Source: Holdemania sp. Marseille-P2844
GTDB lineage: Bacteria; Bacillota_I; Bacilli_A; Erysipelotrichales; Erysipelotrichaceae
Direction: 5' to 3'
Length of the DNA stretch: 64,000 nt
Assembly: GCF_900120005.1 (NCBI RefSeq)
Contig: NZ_LT635448.1
Span: 186,001 to 250,000, forward strand
The notes beneath the pieces were generated by a model. That model was not told the origin of the DNA. It made no database searches and saw only the letters and a list, made by a program, of their open reading frames with translations. Of this stretch, positions 50,516 through 58,541 are shown piece by piece. The position numbers and the translations under genes were made by a program. How positions within the stretch are numbered: position 1 is the stretch's first letter; the number at the start of each line of letters is the position of its first letter.

Positions 50516-50962
50516 ATGCAGATACAGCACGAGTTTCCCTGTTCTGCCGTGCAGTTTTTCAATTTCATGGCACGGCGGATTGCGCAGGATATTCAGATCG
50601 AAACCGATAAGAAATTGACAATCGCCCGGATTCATGAGGGCATGAAATATGATAAGAAGGTTCTGGTTTCAGAAAGGAAGCAGCGGGTCGGCAAGGCGCA
50701 GGTCGCGGTATACGACAAGCCGGGTCATGTCCAGCTGCGGATCGATATGTTTGACGGTACGCAGGTGATTGACACCCGATGCGCCGCGCTGGGCGAGGAT
50801 CGTTGTCAGGTGACGTACAGCGAGGAATTCCTGCCGTCCAGCATGGAGAAAAAACTGGCCATCGCCAGCTTTTCCTGGATGGGCAGAAAGAATAACAAAA
50901 AGAAGCTGCAGAAACTGATGGATCAATGGGAAGCGGAGATTCGTCAGCTGTATTGCGAGTAA
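50516..50962 (+). CDS. DUF3284 family protein
   Basis: This 148-residue cytoplasmic protein is consistent with DUF3284, a Firmicutes family with a START-like fold and no assigned role. The pattern I use is an N-terminal Q-F-F-N-F-M, followed by I-A-Q-D-I, then M-K-Y-D-K-K-V-L, V-Y-D-K-P-G-H-V-Q-L-R-I and C-Q-V-T-Y-S-E-E. ATG 50516 is used because AAGGATGAGG lies upstream; ATG 50507 falls within that site. The identity is by recalled pattern only. It is a single gene just upstream of murA. Confidence 0.65.
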   Translation: MQIQHEFPCSAVQFFNFMARRIAQDIQIETDKKLTIARIHEGMKYDKKVLVSERKQRVGKAQVAVYDKPGHVQLRIDMFDGTQVIDTRCAALGEDRCQVTYSEEFLPSSMEKKLAIASFSWMGRKNNKKKLQKLMDQWEAEIRQLYCE

Positions 50963-51047
50963 GGTTTCCGCGTTCATTGAATCAGGGAACAATCACGTTT
51001 TCAGCCAAACTTAATAGTATGATAGTGCAATGAAAGGAGCCCAACCG

Positions 51048-52310
51048 ATGGAAGAAGTATTTAAGATTGAAGGCGGTCATCAGCTGAACGGAGAGGTCAG
51101 AATCAGCGGGGCGAAGAACGCGACGGTGGCTTTAATCCCGGCCTCCATTCTGGCTAACGGCCCGGTGACGATCTGCGGCGTTCCGGATATCGCGGACGTG
51201 GAGTCGTTATCGACCTTGTTAGAGGAATTGAACGTCGCGGTGGTGCATAAGGATCGGGGGCATCTGATCATCGATCCGACGGAGATGATCAACTGCCCGC
51301 TGGAACATCCGGCGGTTACGAAGCTGCGGGCTTCCTATTATTTCATGGGAGCCTTGTTAGGCAAATACAAGCATGTGAAAATTAAAATGTCGGGCGGCTG
51401 TTATCTGGGGCCGCGGCCGATTGATCTGCATCTCAAGGGCTTTGAAGCGCTGGGGGCGAAGGTCGACTATCAGAAAGGGTGTTACACGATCGAAGCGGAA
51501 GAATTGATCGGAACAAAGATCTTCCTGGATATTTCTTCGGTCGGCGCGACGATCAACATCATGATGGCGGCGGTGTACGCAAAGGGCCGCACGACGATTG
51601 AAAACGCGGCGAAGGAGCCGGAAATCATTGACGTTGCGACGCTTTTAAACAAGATGGGCGCGCATATCCGCGGCGCGGGGACGAATGTGATCACGATTGA
51701 CGGCGTAGATTATTTATCCGGCTGCTTCCATGAGATTATCCCGGACCGGATTGAAGCGGGTACGTTTATTATCATGGCGGCCGCGGCGGCCAAGGAAATG
51801 AAGATTACCAACATTATTCCGCAGCATCTGGAATCGTTGTTGTCAAAGCTGCAGGAAATGGGCGTGGATATGGAAGTCGATGTCGACAGCGTGACGATCC
51901 GCGGCGGTGGGAAGCTGCAGGGCGTGGATATCAAGACGCTGCCGTATCCCGGCTTTGCGACGGATTTGCAGCAGCCGTTATCGGCGTTGCTGACGCAGGC
52001 GGAAGGCAAGTCGACGATCAAGGAAACGATATATCCGGAACGGTTTAAACATTGTATCGAACTGCAGCGGATGGGCGCGGATATCAGCGTCGGTCAGGGC
52101 AGCTGTACGATCGAAGGAATCACGCCGCTCTATGGCGATCGGGTTACTGCAACGGATCTGCGCTGCGGCGCCAGTCTGGTAGTGGCGGGCTTGCTAGCGG
52201 AAGGCGTGACGGAGATTCATGAAATTTATCACATCGAACGAGGCTACGATGATCTGGATGGCAAGCTGCGGGCCTTGGGCGCAAACATCTGGCGGGAAAC
52301 GATCGAATAG
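51048..52310 (+). CDS. murA: UDP-N-acetylglucosamine 1-carboxyvinyltransferase
   Basis: This 420-residue enzyme does the first committed step of peptidoglycan synthesis, adding enolpyruvate to UDP-GlcNAc. Conserved active-site positions are K23-N24 in G-A-K-N, R94 region, and Cys118 in [11 protein letters not shown] (the fosfomycin-reactive Cys). The C-terminal [13 protein letters not shown] near residue 370 is also typical. ATG 51048 follows AAAGGAGCCC; an in-frame ATG at 51030 lies upstream of that site. It is monocistronic. Confidence 0.97.
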   Translation: MEEVFKIEGGHQLNGEVRISGAKNATVALIPASILANGPVTICGVPDIADVESLSTLLEELNVAVVHKDRGHLIIDPTEMINCPLEHPAVTKLRASYYFMGALLGKYKHVKIKMSGGCYLGPRPIDLHLKGFEALGAKVDYQKGCYTIEAEELIGTKIFLDISSVGATINIMMAAVYAKGRTTIENAAKEPEIIDVATLLNKMGAHIRGAGTNVITIDGVDYLSGCFHEIIPDRIEAGTFIIMAAAAAKEMKITNIIPQHLESLLSKLQEMGVDMEVDVDSVTIRGGGKLQGVDIKTLPYPGFATDLQQPLSALLTQAEGKSTIKETIYPERFKHCIELQRMGADISVGQGSCTIEGITPLYGDRVTATDLRCGASLVVAGLLAEGVTEIHEIYHIERGYDDLDGKLRALGANIWRETIE

Positions 52311-52328
52311 CGCCATTATGAAATCAGA

Positions 52329-52367
52329 AGATCTGAGCGGACAGCGTGTCTGCGCAGGTCTTTTTTA
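52329..52367 (+). terminator. Terminator of murA
   Basis: AGATCTGAGCGGACA pairs with TGTCTGCGCAGGTCT (two wobble pairs, one mismatch), followed by TTTTTT. Confidence 0.75.
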
Positions 52368-52488
52368 TTTTAGGCCGCAAGTTTGGAGGCTTGAAAAACT
52401 GTCATTGAATTAAATTGATAATCCTTGTTTCCGATTGTTTGAAATTTGGAGTATGATTGAGATAGAAATGGATAAGGAGGGATCGGAA

Positions 52489-53703
52489 ATGAAGAAAGTT
52501 TTGATCATGGGTCTGTTATTGATAGTGTGTTTGAGCGGCTGTTTTAGCGAAGGTCGTCTGAAACCGGGAATTCATGGGACCTCAGCGGGAAAGGAAATGG
52601 AAAAATTTCTGGAATCCAGGCCGGATAAGAACCTGTCAAACCCAAGTCTATCCGATTATCAGATTAAGACATCCCAAAATTTTTATTTTTATAATTTTAC
52701 AGCGAAAGATCTTTCAAAGCTGGATTTATCTTCGCTGACGTTATCCGAGCTTGCGAATGAAACGATGTTTACCGCAAGTACAAAATGGCCGGATACGTTG
52801 ACGAACCTGGACATTGAGCAATTTTGGAAACAAGCCTGGGGCAAACCGTTAGGCGCAGCGCTTTTCCATGAAAATGGAATCACTGGAAAAGGCGTGGGAA
52901 TCGCGATCATCGGACCACAGCTTTACGTTGATCATCCTGAATACAAAGATAATTTGAAACTCTTTTATGGGAACGAAGATCCCTTATCTCAAAATTTGAT
53001 CAGTACGCTTGGAAGCGGCGCAATGTTGTCCAATCTGGCGGGAAAGTCGCTGGGGTATGCCCCGGAGGCTTCAATCGCTTATATCGTCAATTCAGGATAT
53101 GATGAAAAGGGGAAGCAAGACCTTTCCTCCATCCTTGAAAATCTGGATTCCTTGTTGGAATATAACAAAACCCTGAAAAAAGATCCGATCCGGATGATTC
53201 TTATTTTCTCGGATATGAACAATCAGGACAGCGCTTATGATGCATATCAGACGAAAGTCGAGGAATTGAAACAAGCGGGGATCGAAGTGTTTACCAGAAT
53301 GCCCTACTTTAATGGTCATTACTTCACCACGCTGGCTAAAATTCCGTATGCCCCGCTGGATGATGTGAATTCCTACTATTTCGATAAGGCCGGGGAAACT
53401 CCAGATCATGTGTTGTATCTTCCTTATGCCAACCGGGTCCTGGCTTTTCCGGGAGAAGAAAACTATGTTTACTATCCGAGCCGTTTGGATGTAAACTATG
53501 GTACGATATCCACCCTGGCTGGTTTTTACGCGCTGGCCCTGCAGATGGATCCGAGCTTAACGCTGGATGAATTTGTCGAAATTGTCGCCGATTCGACGAT
53601 CACATTAAGACCCGATAAGGAATACCGGGTGACAGGATTGGAAAATGTGATTTATCCGTCACGCCTTTACGATCATTTGACGGCAAGAATGAAAGAAAAT
53701 TAG
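52489..53703 (+). CDS. Subtilase-like lipoprotein lacking the catalytic triad
   Basis: This 404-residue exported lipoprotein starts at ATG 52489 (AAGGAGGGATCGG before it) and has the lipobox L-S-G-C (Cys18). From about residue 130 the sequence follows the S8 subtilisin fold: G-K-G-V-G-I-A-I-I-G, then D-H-P-E-Y, L-G-Y-A-P-E-A-S-I, and a late Y-G-T-I-S-T-L-A-G-F-Y-A-L. Each catalytic position is lost: Asp is G142, His is L174, and Ser of G-T-S is I340. The rest of the core is kept, so it is probably a non-peptidase that uses the fold for binding. It is flanked by murA and the AraC regulator without operon linkage. Function unknown. Confidence 0.75.
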   Translation: MKKVLIMGLLLIVCLSGCFSEGRLKPGIHGTSAGKEMEKFLESRPDKNLSNPSLSDYQIKTSQNFYFYNFTAKDLSKLDLSSLTLSELANETMFTASTKWPDTLTNLDIEQFWKQAWGKPLGAALFHENGITGKGVGIAIIGPQLYVDHPEYKDNLKLFYGNEDPLSQNLISTLGSGAMLSNLAGKSLGYAPEASIAYIVNSGYDEKGKQDLSSILENLDSLLEYNKTLKKDPIRMILIFSDMNNQDSAYDAYQTKVEELKQAGIEVFTRMPYFNGHYFTTLAKIPYAPLDDVNSYYFDKAGETPDHVLYLPYANRVLAFPGEENYVYYPSRLDVNYGTISTLAGFYALALQMDPSLTLDEFVEIVADSTITLRPDKEYRVTGLENVIYPSRLYDHLTARMKEN

Positions 53704-53767
53704 ATAGATAAAATGGCTTCAGCATACTTGTTATGGAATAAAAATGCAAATACCCCTTTCAATGATC

Positions 53768-53797
53768 AGATCTGGAAAATATCCAGATCTTTTTTAT
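53768..53797. terminator. Bidirectional terminator
   Basis: AGATCTGGA-AAATA-TCCAGATCT is a perfect 9-bp stem followed by TTTTTT. The stop codon of the AraC-type gene lies in the T run. Confidence 0.88.
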
Positions 53798-55302
53798 TTG
53801 TCTGTTCGATTCTGTTTCCGGTACTGAATTGGCGAAAGTCCGGTTGCTTGATGAAAAATCCGGCTGAAATATAAGCTATCTGTATAGCCGCACTGAACGG
53901 CGATTGTTTTTATTTTTTCCTGTGTGTTTTCCAATAGATAAACGGCATGTTCCAAACGAATTTTTCTTAGCATGGCCATAACAGATATCCCGACTTCTTT
54001 TTGAAAGGTTCGGGCTAAATGAGCTTCGCTTACACTTTGAAAGTCCGCCAGCTGGGTCAAGGTCAGAGACTGCGTATAATGAGTTTGCAGAAAAATTAAA
54101 GTTTCTCTTACAATTTTTGAGTATTGATAATTTCCATTTTCCTGAATCCATCGGAAAATTGTACGTACAGCTTCATCTAAAATGACCTTCAGATCTTCAA
54201 GATATTCGCAAAACTGGATCGTCAGGATTAACTGTGAGAAATCACGGAAATCACGAAATCCTCTCTGCAAGCCTAGATAACGAATCTTGGTAAATAAAGT
54301 AATAAAAAATTCCTGAATATCATGTGGATAAATATGATGCTTTATAAAATAGCGGATCGCTGATTCTTTGACATCTGTAAGATTTTCCAATGTTATTTCC
54401 TGAATTTGCTGGAAACGTTCCTTCTGATAGACAGGATTGAATTGCTGGAGCGACCGAAAAGCAATAATTTCAGAAGGCTTCAAAAAGATTCCGGGCTGCT
54501 TAAAAAAACATGTTTCATGATTGTCGATGAGTTGAATCATCTTCTGAGCGAAGCCATTTAAGCTGGTGCAGACTTCAGACATAGTGAAAGAAAGCGTCAG
54601 GGACGTTGTTTCTGCAAGTTTTTTCTGCAAAGCTGTCAGTTGTTCGGGCAGCCCGTCTATATCCTGATCAGAAACCAGGAAAAGGCCGGAGTGATTCTTA
54701 ATAAATAAAAGCTGATGTTTCATCGTAAGCGTCTGCGCAATTAGATTTTGCAAAGAATTGCGGAATTGCCGTCGGTTTTTGATGATTTTGGCATAGGCTT
54801 GATGAATGTTGTCAATTCGGAAATAAATCATGTGATAGGCAGCGGGATAACTGGCAAGAGCGGCTGAAATTTGTGCGTCAGCGGCCGCAGAAGGCCGTAG
54901 CTGCCCATCTTTGATCAAACCCAATAACTGCTGCAAACCTAAACGCGGATCGGATTCCCGGCCAATCATGGGAATCGCGGGCAGATTCAAAAGAGCAGGA
55001 TCCCAATCCGGCAGGTAATCCCACACCCCGCTGCGGAAAGCCCGACGAACAGTGGGATAGGTTAAATCATTATGAATCAGAACAAAACGTGTCGGCAACG
55101 ATTGCTTTTGAATCAGATATAACAAATCCCAGGCAGTGCCGTTGACCAGATCCAGTTCCGCGATTAAATAATCCGGAATGTATTCCTGAACCTTTTCTTT
55201 TGCGTCGATGAAATTTGATACCCTTGCGATGATATTAAACGAGCCTGCCGGCAATGCCGGAGAATCAATCGCAAACTTACCGGCTAATATAACGTTAATC
55301 AT
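53794..55302 (-). CDS. AraC-family regulator with a degenerate receiver domain
   Basis: This 502-residue regulator has an N-terminal receiver-like domain, a long middle region of about 270 residues, and a C-terminal AraC double HTH from about residue 400 (L-T-L-T-Q-L-A-D-F, S-E-A-H-L-A-R-T-F, I-A-V-Q-C-G-Y-T-D-S-L-Y-F-S-R). In the receiver the metal-binding pair is missing and the phosphoacceptor aligned in D-Y-L-I-A-E-L is Glu49, not Asp, so it probably works without phosphorylation. The YesN-like layout is otherwise complete. It is divergent from the PTS/sulfatase operon, with promoter elements and a cre-like site between, and is its probable activator. Confidence 0.85.
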   Translation of the reverse strand: MINVILAGKFAIDSPALPAGSFNIIARVSNFIDAKEKVQEYIPDYLIAELDLVNGTAWDLLYLIQKQSLPTRFVLIHNDLTYPTVRRAFRSGVWDYLPDWDPALLNLPAIPMIGRESDPRLGLQQLLGLIKDGQLRPSAAADAQISAALASYPAAYHMIYFRIDNIHQAYAKIIKNRRQFRNSLQNLIAQTLTMKHQLLFIKNHSGLFLVSDQDIDGLPEQLTALQKKLAETTSLTLSFTMSEVCTSLNGFAQKMIQLIDNHETCFFKQPGIFLKPSEIIAFRSLQQFNPVYQKERFQQIQEITLENLTDVKESAIRYFIKHHIYPHDIQEFFITLFTKIRYLGLQRGFRDFRDFSQLILTIQFCEYLEDLKVILDEAVRTIFRWIQENGNYQYSKIVRETLIFLQTHYTQSLTLTQLADFQSVSEAHLARTFQKEVGISVMAMLRKIRLEHAVYLLENTQEKIKTIAVQCGYTDSLYFSRIFHQATGLSPIQYRKQNRTDK

Positions 55303-55423
55303 AGCTATTCTTCCTTCAGATGATAAAATATGGATAATTTTGATTTTGAATGCACGATTATATTAGAAGTATAAATTAAATTGATAAATATTACAATTTA
55401 AAAAATCCCTTTCCGGAATGATC

Positions 55424-55451
55424 TTGACGGTGGTCCTGATTGAAATATAAA
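55424..55451 (+). promoter_or_regulatory. Promoter of the PTS/sulfatase operon
   Basis: TTGACG (55424-55429), 16 nt, TATAAA (55446-55451), 61 nt before the start codon. Confidence 0.6.
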
Positions 55452-55465
55452 CTGGAATTAAGCAA

Positions 55466-55479
55466 AGCGAGCGCTTACA
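55466..55479 (+). promoter_or_regulatory. cre-like catabolite-repression site
   Basis: AGCGAGCGCTTACA; its reverse complement TGTAAGCGCTCGCT matches 12 of 14 positions of the CcpA consensus TGWAARCGYTWNCA. It sits just downstream of the -10, a position where CcpA blocks transcription. Confidence 0.6.
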
Positions 55480-55511
55480 AAATTTGCTGAAAACAAACAG
55501 GAGGACTCTCT

Positions 55512-56024
55512 ATGATTCAACTCATTCGCAGCGATGAACGGCTGATCCACGGACAATGTATGACTCAAATCGTCAAGACCTACGATATACAGGAGATTAT
55601 CGTTATCGACGATGCCACTGCCGAAAATGCACTGTTAAAAAGAATTTTTACGATGGCTGTCCCGAAAACCATGAAGGCCGCGGTCTATACTTTAAACGAA
55701 GGCGTCGATAAAGTAAAAGAAGCGCTGAACAATGCCGTGAAGACATTAATTTTAATGAAGACTCCGGTACCCATGGTCGAATTAATTCAAAGAATTCCTG
55801 AATTGAATAAAGATTTAAATATTGCATCTTTATCCCAACGGAAAAATGCGGGAGTTTGCGTAGAGATCGTACCGGCAACTTATTTCACGAGGGATGAATT
55901 CACAGCTGTCGAACAACTGACAGAAGCGGGTGTCCGGATATGGCTGCAGATGATTCCCAATTCGGCGCGGACTGAATGGTCTGAAATCCGTGAACGAATC
56001 CAACAAAAATTTAACAAACTATAA
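55512..56024 (+). CDS. PTS mannose/sorbose-class EIIB component
   Basis: This 170-residue cytoplasmic EIIB of the mannose-fructose-sorbose class has the active-site His in R-S-D-E-R-L-I-H-G-Q (the common motif is R-x-D-D-R-L-I-H-G-Q), followed by I-V-I-D-D-A-T-A. It takes phosphate from an EIIA-Man protein and gives it to the sugar. CAGGAGGACTC precedes ATG 55512. It is the first gene of the five-gene operon; the EIIC and EIID subunits follow. No EIIA gene is in the operon, so another locus must supply it. Confidence 0.92.
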   Translation: MIQLIRSDERLIHGQCMTQIVKTYDIQEIIVIDDATAENALLKRIFTMAVPKTMKAAVYTLNEGVDKVKEALNNAVKTLILMKTPVPMVELIQRIPELNKDLNIASLSQRKNAGVCVEIVPATYFTRDEFTAVEQLTEAGVRIWLQMIPNSARTEWSEIRERIQQKFNKL

Positions 56025-56039
56025 GAGGAGGAGAACTTA

Positions 56040-56798
56040 ATGAGTATCTTTCAAGCCTTGCTGCTCGGCTTCTTTGGGTGGCTTATGAATTCTCATGCTT
56101 TGCTTGGACATTGGGGCTTCCAGATTTTCCGCCGACCATTGATCGCGGGAATGATCTGCGGTCTTGTAATGGGGGATGTAACCAAAGGAATTATGGTGGG
56201 AGCGGTATTGCAGGCGATGTATATTGGGACGATGAATGTCGGCGGGATCGCATCCATGCCGCCGATTGACATCAGTCAATGGTTTGCGATTCCTCTGGCG
56301 CTGCTTCAGGGCGGCGATGCGGAAGTGGCGATTGCCTTAGCGGTTCCATTCAGCTTTCTGGCTCAGATGCTCCAGGTCTTATTAATGAATGTGAATCAAA
56401 TTATACTGCACAAAGCAGATGATCTGATTGCCAAAGGAAAATTGAAACAGGCTTACTGGACACATTTTGCAGTGCCTACCGCGCTGAATTTGGTGATCAA
56501 CATGTCAATCATTACGATCTTGTGTTTGATTGGTTCAGCGGCGATTGACGTCATCGTATCCGCAGTTCCCGCCAGTATCATGGGAATTCTGGGGGTTTTT
56601 ACTAAAATCATCCCGTTACTGGGTTTTGCGATCTTATTAAATAGTCTGTTGAAGAATAACAGTCAGCTGATCTTCTTCGTATTGGGTTTCGCTTTACTTA
56701 AAGTTGTCGGGCTTAACGTCATTACGATTACGATTATTGGCGGCGCGATCGCTTATGTGATTTTTATGATTCAGGGAAAGGCGGGAGAAAACGCATGA
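56040..56798 (+). CDS. PTS mannose/sorbose-class EIIC membrane component
   Basis: This 252-residue membrane protein has about seven helices and the EII-Sor features R-P-L-I-A-G-M-I-C-G-L-V-M-G-D and I-G-T-M-N-V-G-G. It forms the sugar channel together with EIID, with which it overlaps by 4 nt. AGAGGAGGAGAAC precedes ATG 56040. The mannose-class permease in this context most likely carries an amino sugar or hexose from a glycan. Confidence 0.9.
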   Translation: MSIFQALLLGFFGWLMNSHALLGHWGFQIFRRPLIAGMICGLVMGDVTKGIMVGAVLQAMYIGTMNVGGIASMPPIDISQWFAIPLALLQGGDAEVAIALAVPFSFLAQMLQVLLMNVNQIILHKADDLIAKGKLKQAYWTHFAVPTALNLVINMSIITILCLIGSAAIDVIVSAVPASIMGILGVFTKIIPLLGFAILLNSLLKNNSQLIFFVLGFALLKVVGLNVITITIIGGAIAYVIFMIQGKAGENA

Positions 56799-57622
56799 CT
56801 CAGTTGCAGAATTTAAGTAAGGATAAACACTTTTTACGGAAGACGATGTGGAGTTTCCTGTTCGGTTCCGGCGTTTGCTTTACCATGGAAAGAATGATGG
56901 GCCCGGGCATGGTCAACATGATGATCGCCTCGGCCAAAGAACTGTATCCGGATGATCCTGAAAAACAAATCGAGTTATGTCAGAATCATTGTGTATTCTT
57001 CAATACACAGCCGACAGTCGGAATTATTGTGCCGGGGATTGTGCTGGGATTGGAAATGGAAAGAGCGAAAACGGATGAGATTCCCAATGAACTTATCCAA
57101 AGCGTGAAAACCGCACTGGCCGGGCCCTTTGCAGGGATCGGCGATTCCCTGATTCAGGGGTTATTGATCCCCATCCTGCTTTCTATCGCCATCAGTCTCA
57201 GTGATGGTGGATCGGTCATTGGCGTTCTTTTCCTGATCGGCGCGTATTTCCTGATTTGTTATCCTCTGACCTGGTCGCTTTTCAAAACTGGCGTTCAAAT
57301 GGGAATCAACGGTGCGGAACAAATTATTTCATCCGGAATTAAAGATCGTTTTATCTCGGCGGTTGAAATCCTAGGGATCTTGGTCGTCGGTGCGGTAACG
57401 GCCAGTACGGCCAACGTTACTACGGGCTTATCTTTCACTTTCGGAGAATTGGAGATTAACGTTCAAGCGCTTTTCGATAAAGTCTATCCTGGTTTGCTGA
57501 CGATGGCGGCTTTAGGCGGAACTCTTTGGCTGATTCGTAAGAAAAAGGTAACACCGTTAAAGATTATGGGTTTGTTTCTAATTCTTTCTACGATCGGATA
57601 TTTTACAGGGATCTTAGCGTGA
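56795..57622 (+). CDS. PTS mannose/sorbose-class EIID membrane component
   Basis: This 275-residue subunit of the EII-Man transmembrane complex starts with the family pattern L-R-K-T-M-W-S-F-L-F-G-S-G-V-C-F-T-M-E-R-M and has N-T-Q-P-T-V-G-I-I-V-P-G, A-L-A-G-P-F-A-G-I-G-D-S, and a C-terminal membrane helix. EIID is present only in this PTS class. The start overlaps EIIC by 4 nt. The esterase gene follows after 16 nt. Confidence 0.92.
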   Translation: MTQLQNLSKDKHFLRKTMWSFLFGSGVCFTMERMMGPGMVNMMIASAKELYPDDPEKQIELCQNHCVFFNTQPTVGIIVPGIVLGLEMERAKTDEIPNELIQSVKTALAGPFAGIGDSLIQGLLIPILLSIAISLSDGGSVIGVLFLIGAYFLICYPLTWSLFKTGVQMGINGAEQIISSGIKDRFISAVEILGILVVGAVTASTANVTTGLSFTFGELEINVQALFDKVYPGLLTMAALGGTLWLIRKKKVTPLKIMGLFLILSTIGYFTGILA

Positions 57623-57638
57623 GTAAGGAGCGATAAAT

Positions 57639-58538
57639 ATGCCAGTCATTAAGGAAAACGTCTATTCAGATGTAATGATGGAAACTCTCTGTTATCAAAA
57701 AACACCGCAAAAGGATTTGATGATGTCCATCTTTAAACCAGAAAGCTGGGCTGCGGGAGATTGCCGTCCAGCCGTCCTGTTCTACTTTGGCGGGGGATTC
57801 TATAAAGGAAATCCCAGTCATTTTCGGATGCAGGCGGAATACTTCGCTCATTTAGGCATGGTAACGTTAACGCCGGATTACCGGTTGACGACGCTGCCGG
57901 GAATTACAGTAAAAGACTGTCTGCTTGACGGTAAATCAGCGCTCCGCTATGTGATCGCTCATGCGGAAGAATTGGGAATTGACCGGAAACGGATTGTGGT
58001 AGCGGGTGGTTCTGCGGGCGGAGCGATGGCCAGTGTGGCAGCTATGGTCAATTCGTTAGATGAAAGTGATGAATCCTCCGTTCCCTGCGCAATGATTTTA
58101 TATAATCCGGGAATTCAGTTTTCATCCCTGGGTTCATCCTTTGACGGATTGTCGGAGGATGATACAATCAATATTAACGGCAAACAGGAGAAGATTAAGG
58201 ACTTGAAAAAGAAAATGCCAAAATTTGATGATCCGGAATTAGAGACGTTATCTCCAATGGAATATATTCGCCCAGGTCTGCCTGTGACGCTGCTGATACA
58301 AGGGGAAGCGGATCGCGCGGTATCTGTGGAGAGTATTAAGGAATTTCATAAAAGAATGCGTGCTGTCGGCAATGACTGCGAATTAGTCGTCTATCCCGAT
58401 CGCGATCATGGATTCTTTAATTGGAATTCCAGCGAGGAACACATCTGTTATTATGACACGCTGAATCTGGTTGAAGATTTTCTGCGGCGGAAACAAATTT
58501 TAAACCCAGGTTTAAGAAAGAAGCTGTTGTGGGAGTAA
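57639..58538 (+). CDS. Alpha/beta-hydrolase esterase
   Basis: This 299-residue cytoplasmic hydrolase of the hormone-sensitive-lipase-like group has the oxyanion-hole Gly run F-Y-F-G-G-G-F-Y-K-G near residue 46, the nucleophile elbow V-A-G-G-S-A-G-G near 125, an Asp in G-E-A-D-R-A and the His in P-D-R-D-H-G-F-F near 255. It probably removes an ester (often acetyl) from the imported saccharide. TAAGGAGCG precedes ATG 57639 and the sulfatase gene follows after 3 nt. It has no signal peptide, so it acts after import. Confidence 0.85.
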   Translation: MPVIKENVYSDVMMETLCYQKTPQKDLMMSIFKPESWAAGDCRPAVLFYFGGGFYKGNPSHFRMQAEYFAHLGMVTLTPDYRLTTLPGITVKDCLLDGKSALRYVIAHAEELGIDRKRIVVAGGSAGGAMASVAAMVNSLDESDESSVPCAMILYNPGIQFSSLGSSFDGLSEDDTININGKQEKIKDLKKKMPKFDDPELETLSPMEYIRPGLPVTLLIQGEADRAVSVESIKEFHKRMRAVGNDCELVVYPDRDHGFFNWNSSEEHICYYDTLNLVEDFLRRKQILNPGLRKKLLWE

Positions 58539-58541
58539 ATT

